DNA of 64,000 nt from Jacaranda mimosifolia (taxonomy: Eukaryota; Streptophyta; Magnoliopsida; Lamiales; Bignoniaceae), in assembly GCA_018894105.1 (NCBI GenBank), contig CM032117.1, positions 49,758,503 through 49,822,502 on the forward strand. Reading direction: 5' to 3'. Shown here in pieces: positions 24,086 to 35,545 of this stretch (positions within the stretch are counted from its first letter, which is position 1; every line of letters starts with the position of its first letter). The position numbers and the translations under genes were made by a program. Below the pieces are notes generated by a model, which saw nothing but the letters and a program-made list of their open reading frames with translations, had not been told where the DNA came from and ran no database searches.

Positions 24086-25988
24086 ACAGAACGAATCTAT
24101 AATACTAATCAATTTCAGACTAGCCAACATGGCCACCTAACGCTGTAATGTATAAACAAGTTGCCGGCAAGGCAACAGATAACGATACAGATATTAAGAC
24201 AGTAATGGGCAATCTAGTGATACAGAATATAGATAAAAGTTTTAGGGAACCCACAGGGTTCAAATCAAGAGAACCTCACAGGGTTTGGTAATCAATAGCA
24301 ATGATAATGAAAATCAAGACAGATATCATATCAGCAGAACTGAATCAGGTTCAACGATAGCTATGGAATAAGCTCATATGAAACAAATGTCGATTGGCAG
24401 AACCTCATAGGAATAAAACAATCAACAGAGGATGATAATCACGGCAATAATAACCCTTACAAGGGTTTATCAAGGAAACAATAGGTCTAAAGGTTGCCAG
24501 ATTGGCGGATCCTCACCTCCGTAGTCTCAAAAAACTACAATCACCCATAGTAATCTAATGATCCGCGGGTCCCAAATCGTCGTCACCTAACCAAAATAAT
24601 ATTTCACAATCAAAATATTAATTTGACCATATAATCACAATTACGCAAACAACGACCTAAATCATTACTTAATCAGTTAAATCGATAGCCTCGATAAAGA
24701 TATGCTAGCAGCACTGATTTCATTGAAGGAATATATAATTGGGTCCTAAATCATCCAATTGATCTTACCACAACATATTAGTCCAATATCCCTTAAAAAT
24801 CCCAATTTATCGTCACTTAGGTTCCAAATTCTTAAAATGATGATTTTCTCCATCTAATTAACTTAATTATCAAGATTATGACATGATATGAGAAAAATCC
24901 AGATCCATTGACTTATGAAATTCTATGCATATCCCAATATTAAAATCAAATCATGTATATTCCTCGTTTATACAATACATCATAAGGTTTGGAGGCATAT
25001 ACATACACATACATACAACTTTAACACAGGTTTCTCATTTTTACCCAATATCTAATTATCGAAGCTCCAAATGCACGATCAACTTGCGTGCATGTAACCC
25101 TTGCGACGAGACGAAGATTTTGTCTCTTCACCATCACCACCGACCACCGTCCACCGTTGTCTGTCGCCGTCGGAGATGACCAACAACACCACCAAAAGAT
25201 GCTCCTCAGCTCTACGAATCCAACCCCTCAAATGATTTTGGATTTTGCCGCCATTTGGACAGTCAATTGGCTGGAAAACCAAAATCCTGCCACCAACACC
25301 GCCGCTCAGTTTTCTTCTAATTTCTCCGTCCACGATGGTCCGTTTGAGAATCTGAAAGTACTGTTGCGATCCTTGAGCTAAGATCGTCAAAATGGTACCT
25401 AGTTCCACCACGAAAAGTAGCCAGAATGGCGAACCCACCAAGCTCCGCCGTGGCTGGATTTTCGGTCTCCATTTTCGGCTGTTTCATTGATCAAACTGGG
25501 AAGAAGTGGGTATATTTTTGTTCTATGCGACGAAAGGAAGAGAATGGTATATAATATGTTGGGTTTCACCACTTGCTGGAGGAAATGGCTGGAGGAGGAA
25601 AACGATGGGCTTAAGTGAAGAAAATGAAGAAATTAGGGCTTAGGCTGCTATTCAAAGGCCTACTTACGGAAATTATGTTTTCACCCCCAAAACTTTATCC
25701 CAGCCTTCACTTAAGTTCTCAACAGTTATTTCATCTTCAATTTCAGTCCCAAACTTAGTTAATGCCTTATTTTGTCCTCTATTGACCAAGAATAATTCCA
25801 CTTTGACCCACAAAATTTCCAATTGTTGGACAATCAAGTTTCTAAAAATTGCAAATTGACTCCAAAACTTTCAAAATCTTTGCAATAAAGTCCTTTTATT
25901 ATAAATTCTGAGCCCTAAAATTCAACTAACCAAAATCTTGATTTTTTAATCTCAATTTTCTGAAATACTGAATTTTAGGGGTGTTACA

Positions 25989-26500
25989 CAATTTTTTTAC
26001 ATTATTGTGAAGTCCATTTCTTGAACAAAAGCCCAACCCACAAGTATTAGTAAAAATTTAATCTAATATTCATTTATAATTAGTAACAAAAATCATTGTT
26101 ATCATATGTGTACAATTAATACTAGGAGGGAATGAATTTTGGAGGGAAGTTAATTGAAGTTTAGTAACTAAAAACTTTGTTACAATATATTTTATTTGCA
26201 ACAAATATTTTGTTGTTACAAAAAGTACCAAATTTTGTTACAAATATATCTTTTTATATGACGGAAAATGTTATATGTAACAAAATAACATTTTTTGTAA
26301 TGAATTATTATTTAGTTATGAATATAAAAAATTTAAGGTAACAAATTTGAGTTAAAGGTAACAAGATTTTTACTTTGTTACTAAAGAAAATGTTATTTGT
26401 AACAAAAAATAAATTTTGTTACAATAAATTTGACATATGTAACGAATTTTACCTTTGTTACCAAAATTTTTATTACGTAAAGTGCAATTTGTTGCAGTGA
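25989..26500 (-). mobile_element. CACTA-like arm B, terminal part
   Basis: Continues the reverse match to arm A (from about 9460 back to 8956) and ends TGCAATTTGTTGCAGTG at 26500, the inverted CACTA terminus. It contains the mirrored array of GTAACAAA motifs. The remainder of this element, including any transposase, would lie upstream of the window because 1-53 is its inner continuation. Confidence 0.8.
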
Positions 26501-27778
26501 AACCATAATATCAAACTAGTTAATTAACTAAGGAAAAATATAATGGGAATGTACAGTTATGTTTATGAGGTGTTTATGATACATATTTTGGGGAAAAAAA
26601 TTTGAGTGGAGTTGGGAAATGTGAAAGTGGTGTTGGAGAATGTGATGAATGTTTATTTATGTTTTAGGGAAATAGGTAAAAAAATATTTTGGGGAGTTTG
26701 GTATGTTTATTTATGTTTTGAGAATGAACATTTTTTATTATAATAGTTAAATTAATGTTTTTTTGTTGGGTCTTTGGGGGTGAAAATAGAATTGAATAAT
26801 ATTTTTTATTATAAGAACAATAATAAAATATATATGTGATATATATGTGTATAGATGGGAAAATAGAGAGTTTGGAGCAATAATGAAGGGTCGAAGAGAA
26901 TATCTTAGGAAAACCTATTTTGACATTTTGAAAGAATAATGGCTGCATGTCTGTTTATATTTTTTTTCAAAAAAGTTATTATGACAAAACATAACCTAAC
27001 ATTCCTATTATAATTGACATACTCATTTGAAGATTATATGTTTGAAGAAAATGCCTATGGTTGTGAAGAGGAGACTAAAAAATGGCAAAGTCAAAGTTTA
27101 GACAAGAAAACCTTTTGGAAAAAATTTGGGGTTGTCTAAAATGAAGAATTTCATAATAATAATTTAATAATAGTTACTTGTTTTAACTTACTACGTACAA
27201 TCTATTGATCAGATTGTAGTTACCTATTACCTATTCAGCAAGTTATGCTTCTATATATTAGGTTAATGAAAGTTTTAATTATATAGGTTTTGAGAACTAA
27301 AACAACCTATATGTTGATCATTGAGCCCAATTAATAAGGTCAAAAAATGAATTAAATTCATTTACAAAAGGAATTGCCTGCTAATTTACTTTAAATTTAG
27401 CCTATTATTAAATTTGGACATAAATATTAATTTTTTATATAATTTCATGATTTAGTCCACACTTTTTAATTTTAATTGAAAAAAGTAATAGTACATGCTT
27501 TATTTATTTCAATATTAATTAAAGAAATTTGTGCTATTTTAATATTTTATACAAATTAACAAAGAAAATAGTGAATATATCATACTTTCTAGTTAAAAAT
27601 AAATTCCACCTTTTACACTAATCAAAATGATATTACTAATGAAGAAAATAACAAAATAGTATAAAAAATAATATTTTATGAAAAAAATGTGATTGTTTTT
27701 AGTAGTTTAACCAAGATTAATTTTTCATTACTTTCAAATTTTCACTTTATTTTAAAAATATTGTGCTGGAGACGGGTG
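26501..27778. other. Non-coding A/T-rich flank
   Basis: No gene or complete element is recognised. The stretch around 26560-26720 has a repeated ATGTTTATTTATGTTTT motif and resembles, in reverse, about 18330-18420, so it may be an old element remnant. Confidence 0.4.
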
Positions 27779-28287
27779 AAAAATGTAGCACCCCATCCGA
27801 GAGATGCCTGCTTCAGATCGAACTGCTACTCCAGTCTAAAATTTTCAAAATCAATTATAAATTGCACACCTCCAAAATTTCCAACTTAAGAAATTCCATA
27901 ACAAAGCGAAGTGTATAAAAAGTTCCAATCAAATTCTAAAGTTCAAACTCCACATACCTATTCATAACTCAAATTCAAAGCTAGTCATGCTGAAAGTGAC
28001 AACCAGAACCCAAGTTCTCATAAAAAGTCACAATATTTCTAAGGCCCATAATTTAACTTATAAATTAACATCATTCGTCATGAACTCTAACCTGTCACAC
28101 TTCGTAGAAGAAAATACACGAACTTATAACCTATACCCTCTATTACATTACAACCATAACATCTCACATCCTTACCGTTATAGATGTCATGATAACAATA
28201 TTTACACTATGCCAAAAGGTAGCCCAAGCTCATGGTGCTTTCTACTCTTCAATCTGGCCAAAGAACAAAAGAATAGCACAAAGAGGG

Positions 28288-28304
28288 TGAGTCCAAATGA
28301 CTCA
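28288..28304. promoter_or_regulatory. 17-bp dyad conserved in four LTRs
   Basis: TGAGTCCAAATGACTCA lies 504 bp from the LTR end. The TGACTCA half is the canonical GCN4-type bZIP half site. See the copies at 475, 8432 and 23071. Confidence 0.45.
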
Positions 28305-28724
28305 GTAAGGCAAACATTTGTATGTACAGGAGGAATCAAAATGAAATGAATTAAATACAATATACATTTACAAGAAGAATATTCATTCTAAATTCAGATA
28401 ACTAAAAATACAAGTTACGATAACTGGATTTTGGAGATTTGAAAGAGTTTACGGAATCTATGAACTAAAACCAAAAACTAGGATTTCTCATACCACACTT
28501 TAAGAGATGACTCAATGCTGTCCCATACCAGCGAAGAGTCTTTTCATGTTTAAATACATTACATAGAAAATCTCAAAACTCATAGATATTATTAGTTTTA
28601 AAGAACTCAGTAACAATTTGTTTCATAAAATATTCAAGTTTCAAAATCCAAGACTTTGATCAGTTTTTTAATAAACAGACTAGATGAGAGCATTTTATAA
28701 AACTAGTGGTACAAGCATATTTTA

Positions 28725-28985
28725 CATGTACGACCGTGTAACGGCCTTCCCCTTTATATTTCCCAGTTGTGTATAAACGATTTGACCATAAAACGGCCTT
28801 CCCCTTTATACCTCCTCGTTTCTACATAAATGATACGACCGTAAAATGGTCTGCCCCCTTATATCGTCTTGATCCTATATAAACAATATGATCGTAAATG
28901 GCCTACCCTTTTATATTGCCTTGATACGACCGTGAAATGGCCTGACCCCTTACATCTCCTCGACAAGTAGCCGACTCACTAAACT
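28725..28985. repeat. Minisatellite with ACGACCGTAAAATGGCC core
   Basis: Four to five units of about 50-65 bp each contain ACGACCGTRAAAYGGCC, CCCCTTTATATC and TCTATATAAAC. It sits in the same part of the LTR as the unrelated minisatellites at 905-1045 and 23290-24085. Confidence 0.8.
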
Positions 28986-31093
28986 ACTGCAACATGAATC
29001 GGAAAGAACCGATCCTCGCCAATCAAGCCTCCTCTGAAGGCAAGATCACAACCACATGAATCGGTAGGATCGATCCTTGTCGATCAAGCTTTAGGCCACA
29101 ATCAACCCCTGACCGACCAAAGTCAAGATCGCAACCAAATAACCCAGTACAATGATACAAGTCTGGAATAGGAATCAAAGCATTCCGCTGGGATTGGCAC
29201 TGGACCCAAATAGATTTTTCGTATAAGTATCTATGAATAAATTCAAAATCATGTATGCCTACAAGGCCACGGATTGCACTGGATAATATTAGAAGCAAAA
29301 ATCAAAGAAACAAACATTTATAAGAAGCTAACAAGAAATCCAGGGTCAGTAGGCAAGGCTGTAGGGCACAAGGGATAGAAAGTGAACACCATAATAAGAG
29401 TTCTGGACACTAGAACAGAAACAAGCAATACCCCTCACAAGGGTTTACGTAACAAGTAACAGATAACAAATAAGATCTCAAATAATTCATTGAGTACAAT
29501 ACCCAAGATGCAATAACAAAATGGAAACAAGTTTAACACTCACGGGGTTTTATCACAACGACAGATAGATACAATCAAGTGCCATATTGGAAAATCCTCA
29601 CAGAGCATATAAAATAAACACCCAAGAGGTTAGATCCTCACCTTAATAGCCTCAGATATGCTACCACCACCTATTGGTCCGCGGGACCTACTTCTTCGTC
29701 ACCGAATCTAAAAGAATAGGTCCACTGTCAATATTCTCATTCAACCCTATTAATTACAATTATAATATCAATAATCTAAAATCGACAACTATTAGTCTAA
29801 TATGGAAGTTTTAGGGTTCAATCAGTACTATCATGGTTCGGCTAATTATGTTGTTAATACGAAAAAATTTATGAGGTTTATACCGGTTCTAGCAAAAAGG
29901 ACATAATTAGGTCTTTATTTATATAATTAACCTCATATCATCATTCCAAATCAAAATAACAACCCAATTATCTTAATTAACCCAATTATTGCTACTTAGG
30001 TCTTACTCACCTAATTAACCTATAATCGTCATATAATAATACAAATCTGGTCCATTATGTCTCCATATATATATATATATCCATGCATGCATCATTCTTG
30101 ATTCATAACCATAATTCGATGCAATTAACTTATACAAACATCGAGGCTCAGCTTAACATTTTAATCAAATTGAGTCAAGAGACTTTTAATCATTTGAACA
30201 GAATTTTTCCTAAAATCCCATATATGATGTTCTAAGCCCATAAATCTAAATTTATATTATCCCTACAAATTTACATGTTCTTAGTAATAAACATTTTTCG
30301 TAACAACCCAATTACATCGATTAGACCAATTTAATGATAATTAGCTTGTAATTCACGATCTGAGTCCACATATACTTGCAATCAAATTCCTATGCGATCA
30401 TTTTAGTCTGTAATCATAATTCTCAGTCTAATCAACTTAAATTTATAATTCAAATCAACTTTACAATATCATGTAATTAAATCAGGAATCGATTAAGCAA
30501 TTAATCGAAGTTTTACCCAATTTGACCAAGTTCGATGCCAAATTACTGCACGAAAGTAGTTCACATGTATTTAGATCATTGTGCCAATCAAACTGGTAGT
30601 CAGTCGCTCGAGCGCCGCCGCGCTGTGTCTCAGGAACTGGGTTCCACTGCCATCATAAGATGCGCCTTATTGCGCTGTATCCAACCCCCAGGTCAATTTC
30701 AAATTTGCCCTTTACTTGGTGGGTCAATTTTGAGTAAAACCACCAAGCTCTGCCCAACACCATTGTGCGTCTCCACCCTTGATTCTCCTCTTCCGATGAT
30801 CAAATCACAAAATTGGAGACACCATTAGATTCCTCTCGTCGAACCTGTCAGAACCTTTAGCTTGGCCACGTCCAATGATCGTCGAAACAACCACGACCAC
30901 CATCGTCTGCCGCGCCGAGCTCTTTTTTCCAATTTTCAGTCAGTTCACCAGTTGTTTGTGATCGTATTTAGCACTGGTGCGTTTGTGGAGCTAAGGGAGG
31001 TGATGGTATAATTGGCCGCAAGTTTTGTCGGCAAATGGAGAGAAATCATCGGTGGAGGAAAATGGGGCTGCATGGGAGAAATTAGAAGAAATT

Positions 31094-31106
31094 GGGGGGG
31101 GGGGGG
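31094..31106. repeat. 13-base G run
   Basis: An uninterrupted G13 tract inside the solo LTR at 27784-31457. The length may be unreliable because such runs are prone to slippage in replication and sequencing. Confidence 0.8.
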
Positions 31107-31723
31107 TGTTGTTTTAATATATAAAGGCACTTTCCAACAATTGCAATTTGACCCCCAGAAGTTTTGCTTAGCTTTCAATTGAGTCCTCCCAAGTTCAACC
31201 CACTTCCACTTAAGCTCACAACTATGTTAGTGCCTCACATTCACCCATTTGACCATAGATATTCCCACTTTGACCCACAAAACTTTCCAAATGTTGGTCA
31301 ATCAAGTTTCCTCAAATTTCAAATCAACCCCAAAACTTTCAAAATTTTTGCAATCAAGTCCTTTTTATTTATATCTCGAGTCCCAAAATTTGTCAAACCA
31401 ATATTTTAATTTTTTAAATTTCTTATTTTCTAAAATACAAATTTTAAGGGTGTTACAAAAAACATGCCCTCAAATGTATCAAGAATTTCTGACTTTTATT
31501 TAATTTATAATAGACTAAGTAATGTATAATATTCAACAAAATATTCAAAGATACTTTTGTTAAATATATTTTTATATGTTTAGATGCCAATTTGAACTTG
31601 TGCTAAAATTGGTTCCCTGCGTATGCTCGTCTATATGGAATTGTTTCTAATAACACAAACAAAATTGCACTATAGTAAAAATAAACCTAAAAATTAATAT
31701 TCTCTTCATATTCATTTTAAAAG

Positions 31724-33714
31724 AATATTCATTTTTTGGAAATAAATTGAAATATTTCTCCAAAAATTAATTTTTCTTTCAAATATTATTAAATCAAATT
31801 GTTGTTTCAATCAAAATTATAGACATATATATATATTTAATTATTATTAATTTTAATATAAATAACTGAAAGGAAAATTGGAAACATACTGTTATGTGGA
31901 AAAAAACTGAAAGAAAAATTGAAAAACCAACCCACCAATTTGGGAAAAAGACATGGAGACAATTAATTGTTAATGGATGAATTTGCGGGGAAAGAGAGAA
32001 AGTTAGTAACTGACCTCCGAATTTGAGAGAAAAAAAGGTAGAGGATGTTAAATGAAAGGAGATATGGAAAATTGATTCACAAAAAAATTAGAAAACTAAA
32101 AAATTAAGTATTTATATAGAAACTTGTTGTTGTCCATAAAATATTGATTTATATCCTTATTAAAAAATATTCATATAATTCAATTAATATAAATGAGAAA
32201 AATAGATGGGAGCCTAATGGTAAAATTTTTTACTACATAAACTTGTTTAAGATAATCCCGAAAAATCTTTTCACTCAAAACTTGATTCTCAACTTGTTTA
32301 TTTAGTTGAGAACTGCCACTATTTATACTTTCTCCTATATCAAGTAGACCGTGGAGACACAAAATATTCAATGATCAAATGTTGTCTAGAACCTTTCTAA
32401 AACATCCTAATTATATTATATTCCTAAGGGTATTTTTCGAAAATAGTTTTCTGAAAGCTTCTTTCTATACCTTGACATATCCTCATATTATTTTATTCTT
32501 TATACATCTACAACATTCTAGAGTCTTTTATGACTTTCTCCTACATTCTATAGAAGTGTGAAAGGTTTTAGAAACATTTGATCCCTCCCGAAATTTCTAG
32601 AATACTCTATAACTTTTCAAATCCTTATAAAGGCTTTTAGATTCTTCTAAAACTTTTTTAAGTTTTTTAGTTCTTCTGCAATATATACAAGTTACAGTAC
32701 AGCTTATTCTCTTTCTGCAATAATATTCATTTTTTGGAAATAAATTGAAATATTTCTACAAAAATTAATTTTTCTTTCAAATATTATTAAATCAAATTGT
32801 TGTTTCAATCAAAATTATAGACATATATATATATATTTAATTATTATTAATTTTAATATAAATAACTGAAAGGAAAATTGAAAACATACTGTTATGTGGA
32901 AAAAACTGAAAGAAAAATTGAAAAACCAACCCACCAATTTGGGAAAAAGACATGGAGACAATTAATTGTTAATGGATGAATTTGTGGGGAAAGAGAGAAA
33001 GTTAGTAACTAACCTCCGAATTTGAGAGAAAAAAAGGTAGAGGATGTTAAATGAAAGGAGATATGGAAAATTGATTCACAAAAAAATTAAAAAACTAAAA
33101 AATTAAGTATTTATATAGAAACTTGTTGTTGTCCATAAAATATTGATTTATATACTTATTAAAAATATTCATATAATTCAATTAATATAAATGAGAAAAA
33201 TAGATGGGAGCCTAATGGTAAAAAATTTTACTACATAAGCTTTTTTAAGATAATCCCGAAAAATCTTTTCACCCAAAACTTGATTCTCAACTTGTTTATT
33301 TAGTTGAGAACTGCCACTATTTATACTTTCTCCTATATCAAGTAGACTGTGGAGACACAAAATATTCAATGATCAAATGTTGTCTAGAACCTTTCTAAAA
33401 CATCCTAATTATATTATATTCCTAAGGGTATTTTTCGAAAATAGTTTTCTGAAAGCTTCTTTCTATACCTTGACATATCCTTATATTATTTTATTCTTTA
33501 TACATCTACAGCATTCTAGAGTCTTTTATGACTTTCTCCTACATTCTATAGAAGTGTGAAAGGTTTTAGAAACATTTGATCCCTCCCGAATTTTCTAGAA
33601 TACTCTAAAACTTTCCAAATCTTTATAAAAGCTTTTAGATTCTTCTAAAACTTTTTTAAGTTTTTTAGTTCTTCTGCAATATATACAAGTTACATTACAG
33701 CTTATTCTCTTTCT
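31724..33714. repeat. Tandem duplication of about 993 bp
   Basis: 31724-32716 and 32722-33714 are direct copies with a 998-bp offset and about 97% identity by eye. Read on the minus strand each has a TATAAATAG box (32319-32327 and 33317-33325) and a downstream 60-codon frame (32371-32180 and 33369-33178). Each also has a TTCTAGAA site (32595-32602 and 33593-33600). The unit looks like an LTR promoter region, but it does not start TG or end CA and no internal region lies between the copies, so an LTR pair is not supported. Confidence 0.85.
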
Positions 33715-33773
33715 CCCTCTCATCTTGATTTGTATATAACAAAATTAATTGATTTTAATTTTTGTAGTGGAGG

Positions 33774-34568
33774 TAGGGCTGTTAATGGATCGGATTTTAA
33801 TCCGAATTGGATCCGAATTTTACGATGTTTATCCGATTAAAATGTCTGATGGATCAGATCCGATTATAAATATCCACAATTCGAAATAAGTGAATCGGAT
33901 ATGAAATTACACAATCTGATCCGATAAAGATCCGAATCCGAATTTTATTAAATATATTATTAAATTGATAATTATATAGTATAAATTATATTAATGAAGA
34001 CTTTTGACTGGAATGCAATAGATATGATATTATAATTGATAATGCCCTAATTTTTTTTATTTCTTTGAAGCAATCAATTTAATAAAGTAATTATATATAT
34101 ACGTATTTTTCATATTATAGCCTAAATACACAATTTATAATGGCTTATGCACTGTAAAATATACATTACTGAATGATCAATTCGATACAACCCCCTTGGA
34201 TTATGCCTTAAATCTTTAGCTTTTGCAATGATATGATAAAAAGTTATGAAAAAAAATCTAAATTTGAGATATCTTAACTTTGTAAATATTATATTTGGAT
34301 TAAAAGGTAATCTTGAAATCTCATATAACATGTCTTATAAGACGGTTCTTTCTAATAATATACAAATTTAAAGAACGCAACATTTTTTTGACTTTCTTAT
34401 CGGATCGGACTTTCTTATCGGGTTTCGAATTTTTATCGGATCTGGACATGGAATTGGTATGCATAGATCCTATAGGACTTGGATTCGGATTCGATTATAT
34501 ATACACATTATCGAATTTGAATTTAAATTATCCTGATTTGATCCAAATTCGACCCATTGACAGCCCTA
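33774..34568. mobile_element. Non-autonomous hAT element
   Basis: The terminal inverted repeat TAGGGCTGTTAATGG at 33774 is matched in reverse by CCATTGACAGCCCTA ending at 34568. The flanks AGTGGAGG and AGTTGAGA agree at 6 of 8 positions, an aged 8-bp duplication. The interior is rich in ATCCGAAT-type palindromic words near both ends and has no transposase. Confidence 0.8.
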
Positions 34569-34576
34569 AGTTGAGA

Positions 34577-35414
34577 TATTCGTGCTAATGGATTATAATC
34601 CAGGTCCAACTCAACTCTAATGGTTGTGGGTTGGTTGGGTCTTCAAACTTCAGGTGAGTTGGTCTGGTAATTTTTATATTTATAGTCCGTTTGGATTTAT
34701 TTTCAAAGACATTTTTAATTTTCATACATTTTTAAAAGTTAAAAAGTTAATTATAAAATAAAGATAGAAATTAAAATGTATGTGGATGAAATCTTGGAAA
34801 GTAATGATTAAAATAGATTATATGATTGAAAAGTAAGTTAATTTATATATTTTTTTGTCTTTAAAAAAATCTTGTTTTAAAAATATATGTATATTTTATT
34901 AATTTAAAAATAGTAGTGGGTACTTTACGTCAAATTAAATTGAAATTTAATTGATGTTTAGCACAATGATAGGCTAGATTTACAAAGAGTTTTAAGAAGA
35001 AAATGTGTATTTTTTTAAAAAAGAATTATAAAAAAATATTTATTTTTAATTTTTATTTCTAAATGAAAACAAAAATGGGGTTTGAAAATGAAAACAAACG
35101 GGTTAAATCAATTTAAGCTTTTCAACTTAGAATAGTGACAACAGAGAAACTTGTGTTCCACCTGCGGGATAATCAGAAAATGAGACACGTGATGGCGTTT
35201 GAGAGGACGAGTCAAGTTACAACTCCCTCTGTTGCTCACCTTTAGTTTCACTCCCGGAATATTTAATAATGTGTAAATTTTTGTGATAGGTTGTACTTTC
35301 AAGATATCTTTAAACAAGATACAATTGCGAATGAGTCGGGAATGGAATAAGTATTTTCAAGTTCATTTCTAAATTCATAATTGATATAATTTGAATATCA
35401 AAATTCCCATTCTC
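34577..35414. other. Non-coding, no recognised feature
   Basis: A/T-rich sequence with a short GGTTGGGTTGG-like stretch near 34630. The minus-strand frame at 35317-35108 has no recognisable domain and is not supported as a gene. Confidence 0.4.
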
Positions 35415-35428
35415 AAAAGCATCAGTTT

Positions 35429-35531
35429 TTCGCCGAGTGGCTTATGGCCCAGCGGCATTAGTCTCCTACATAATGTGGAAGGTAAGGAGTTCGAGCCCTA
35501 ACGGACTCCTGATGTGCGTGTGTATAAAAAA
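35429..35531 (+). mobile_element. tRNA-derived SINE
   Basis: A short unit with an RNA polymerase III box A (TGGCCCAGCGG, 35445-35455) and box B (GTTCGAGCC, 35489-35497) ends in an A-rich tail. It is flanked by a perfect 14-bp duplication AAAAGCATCAGTTT (35415-35428 and 35532-35545). The variable-length target duplication and A tail show insertion by target-primed reverse transcription using a LINE machinery. The body is only about 100 bp, shorter than most plant SINEs. Confidence 0.88.
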
Positions 35532-35545
35532 AAAAGCATCAGTTT

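Larger units (their letters stand above)
22662..25988 (-). mobile_element. Solo LTR related to the Retro-1 LTR (3.3 kb)
   Basis: It starts TGTAGCACCCCC and ends GGGGTGTTACA on the plus strand, so it reads on the minus strand. It interrupts arm B. The flanking five bases are CAAAT (22657-22661) and CAATT (25989-25993), a target duplication with one mismatch. It shares the dyad (23071-23087), the repeated AACCCTCACAGGGTT-like stretches and the GCGTGCATGTAACC block with Retro-1, but differs enough to be another subfamily. No internal region is present, as expected after LTR-LTR recombination. Confidence 0.88.
27784..31457 (-). mobile_element. Solo LTR, third member of the family (3.7 kb)
   Basis: It starts TGTAGCACCCCAT and ends GGGTGTTACA, with AAAAA on both sides (27779-27783 and 31458-31462) as a 5-bp target duplication in simple sequence. 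It shares the dyad (28288-28304), the CCCTCACAAGGG stretches and the closing TTTGACCCACAAAACT block with the other LTRs, but much of the middle differs. A 13-G run lies at 31094-31106. There is no internal region. Confidence 0.85.

Noticed and set aside
31724..33714. LTR pair of a small retrotransposon (TRIM)
   Set aside because: The copies are separated by only 5 bp, lack TG...CA ends, and show neither a primer site nor a polypurine tract.
35429..35531. Functional tRNA gene
   Set aside because: A and B boxes are present but the cloverleaf is not complete. The A tail and 14-bp flanking duplication show a SINE.
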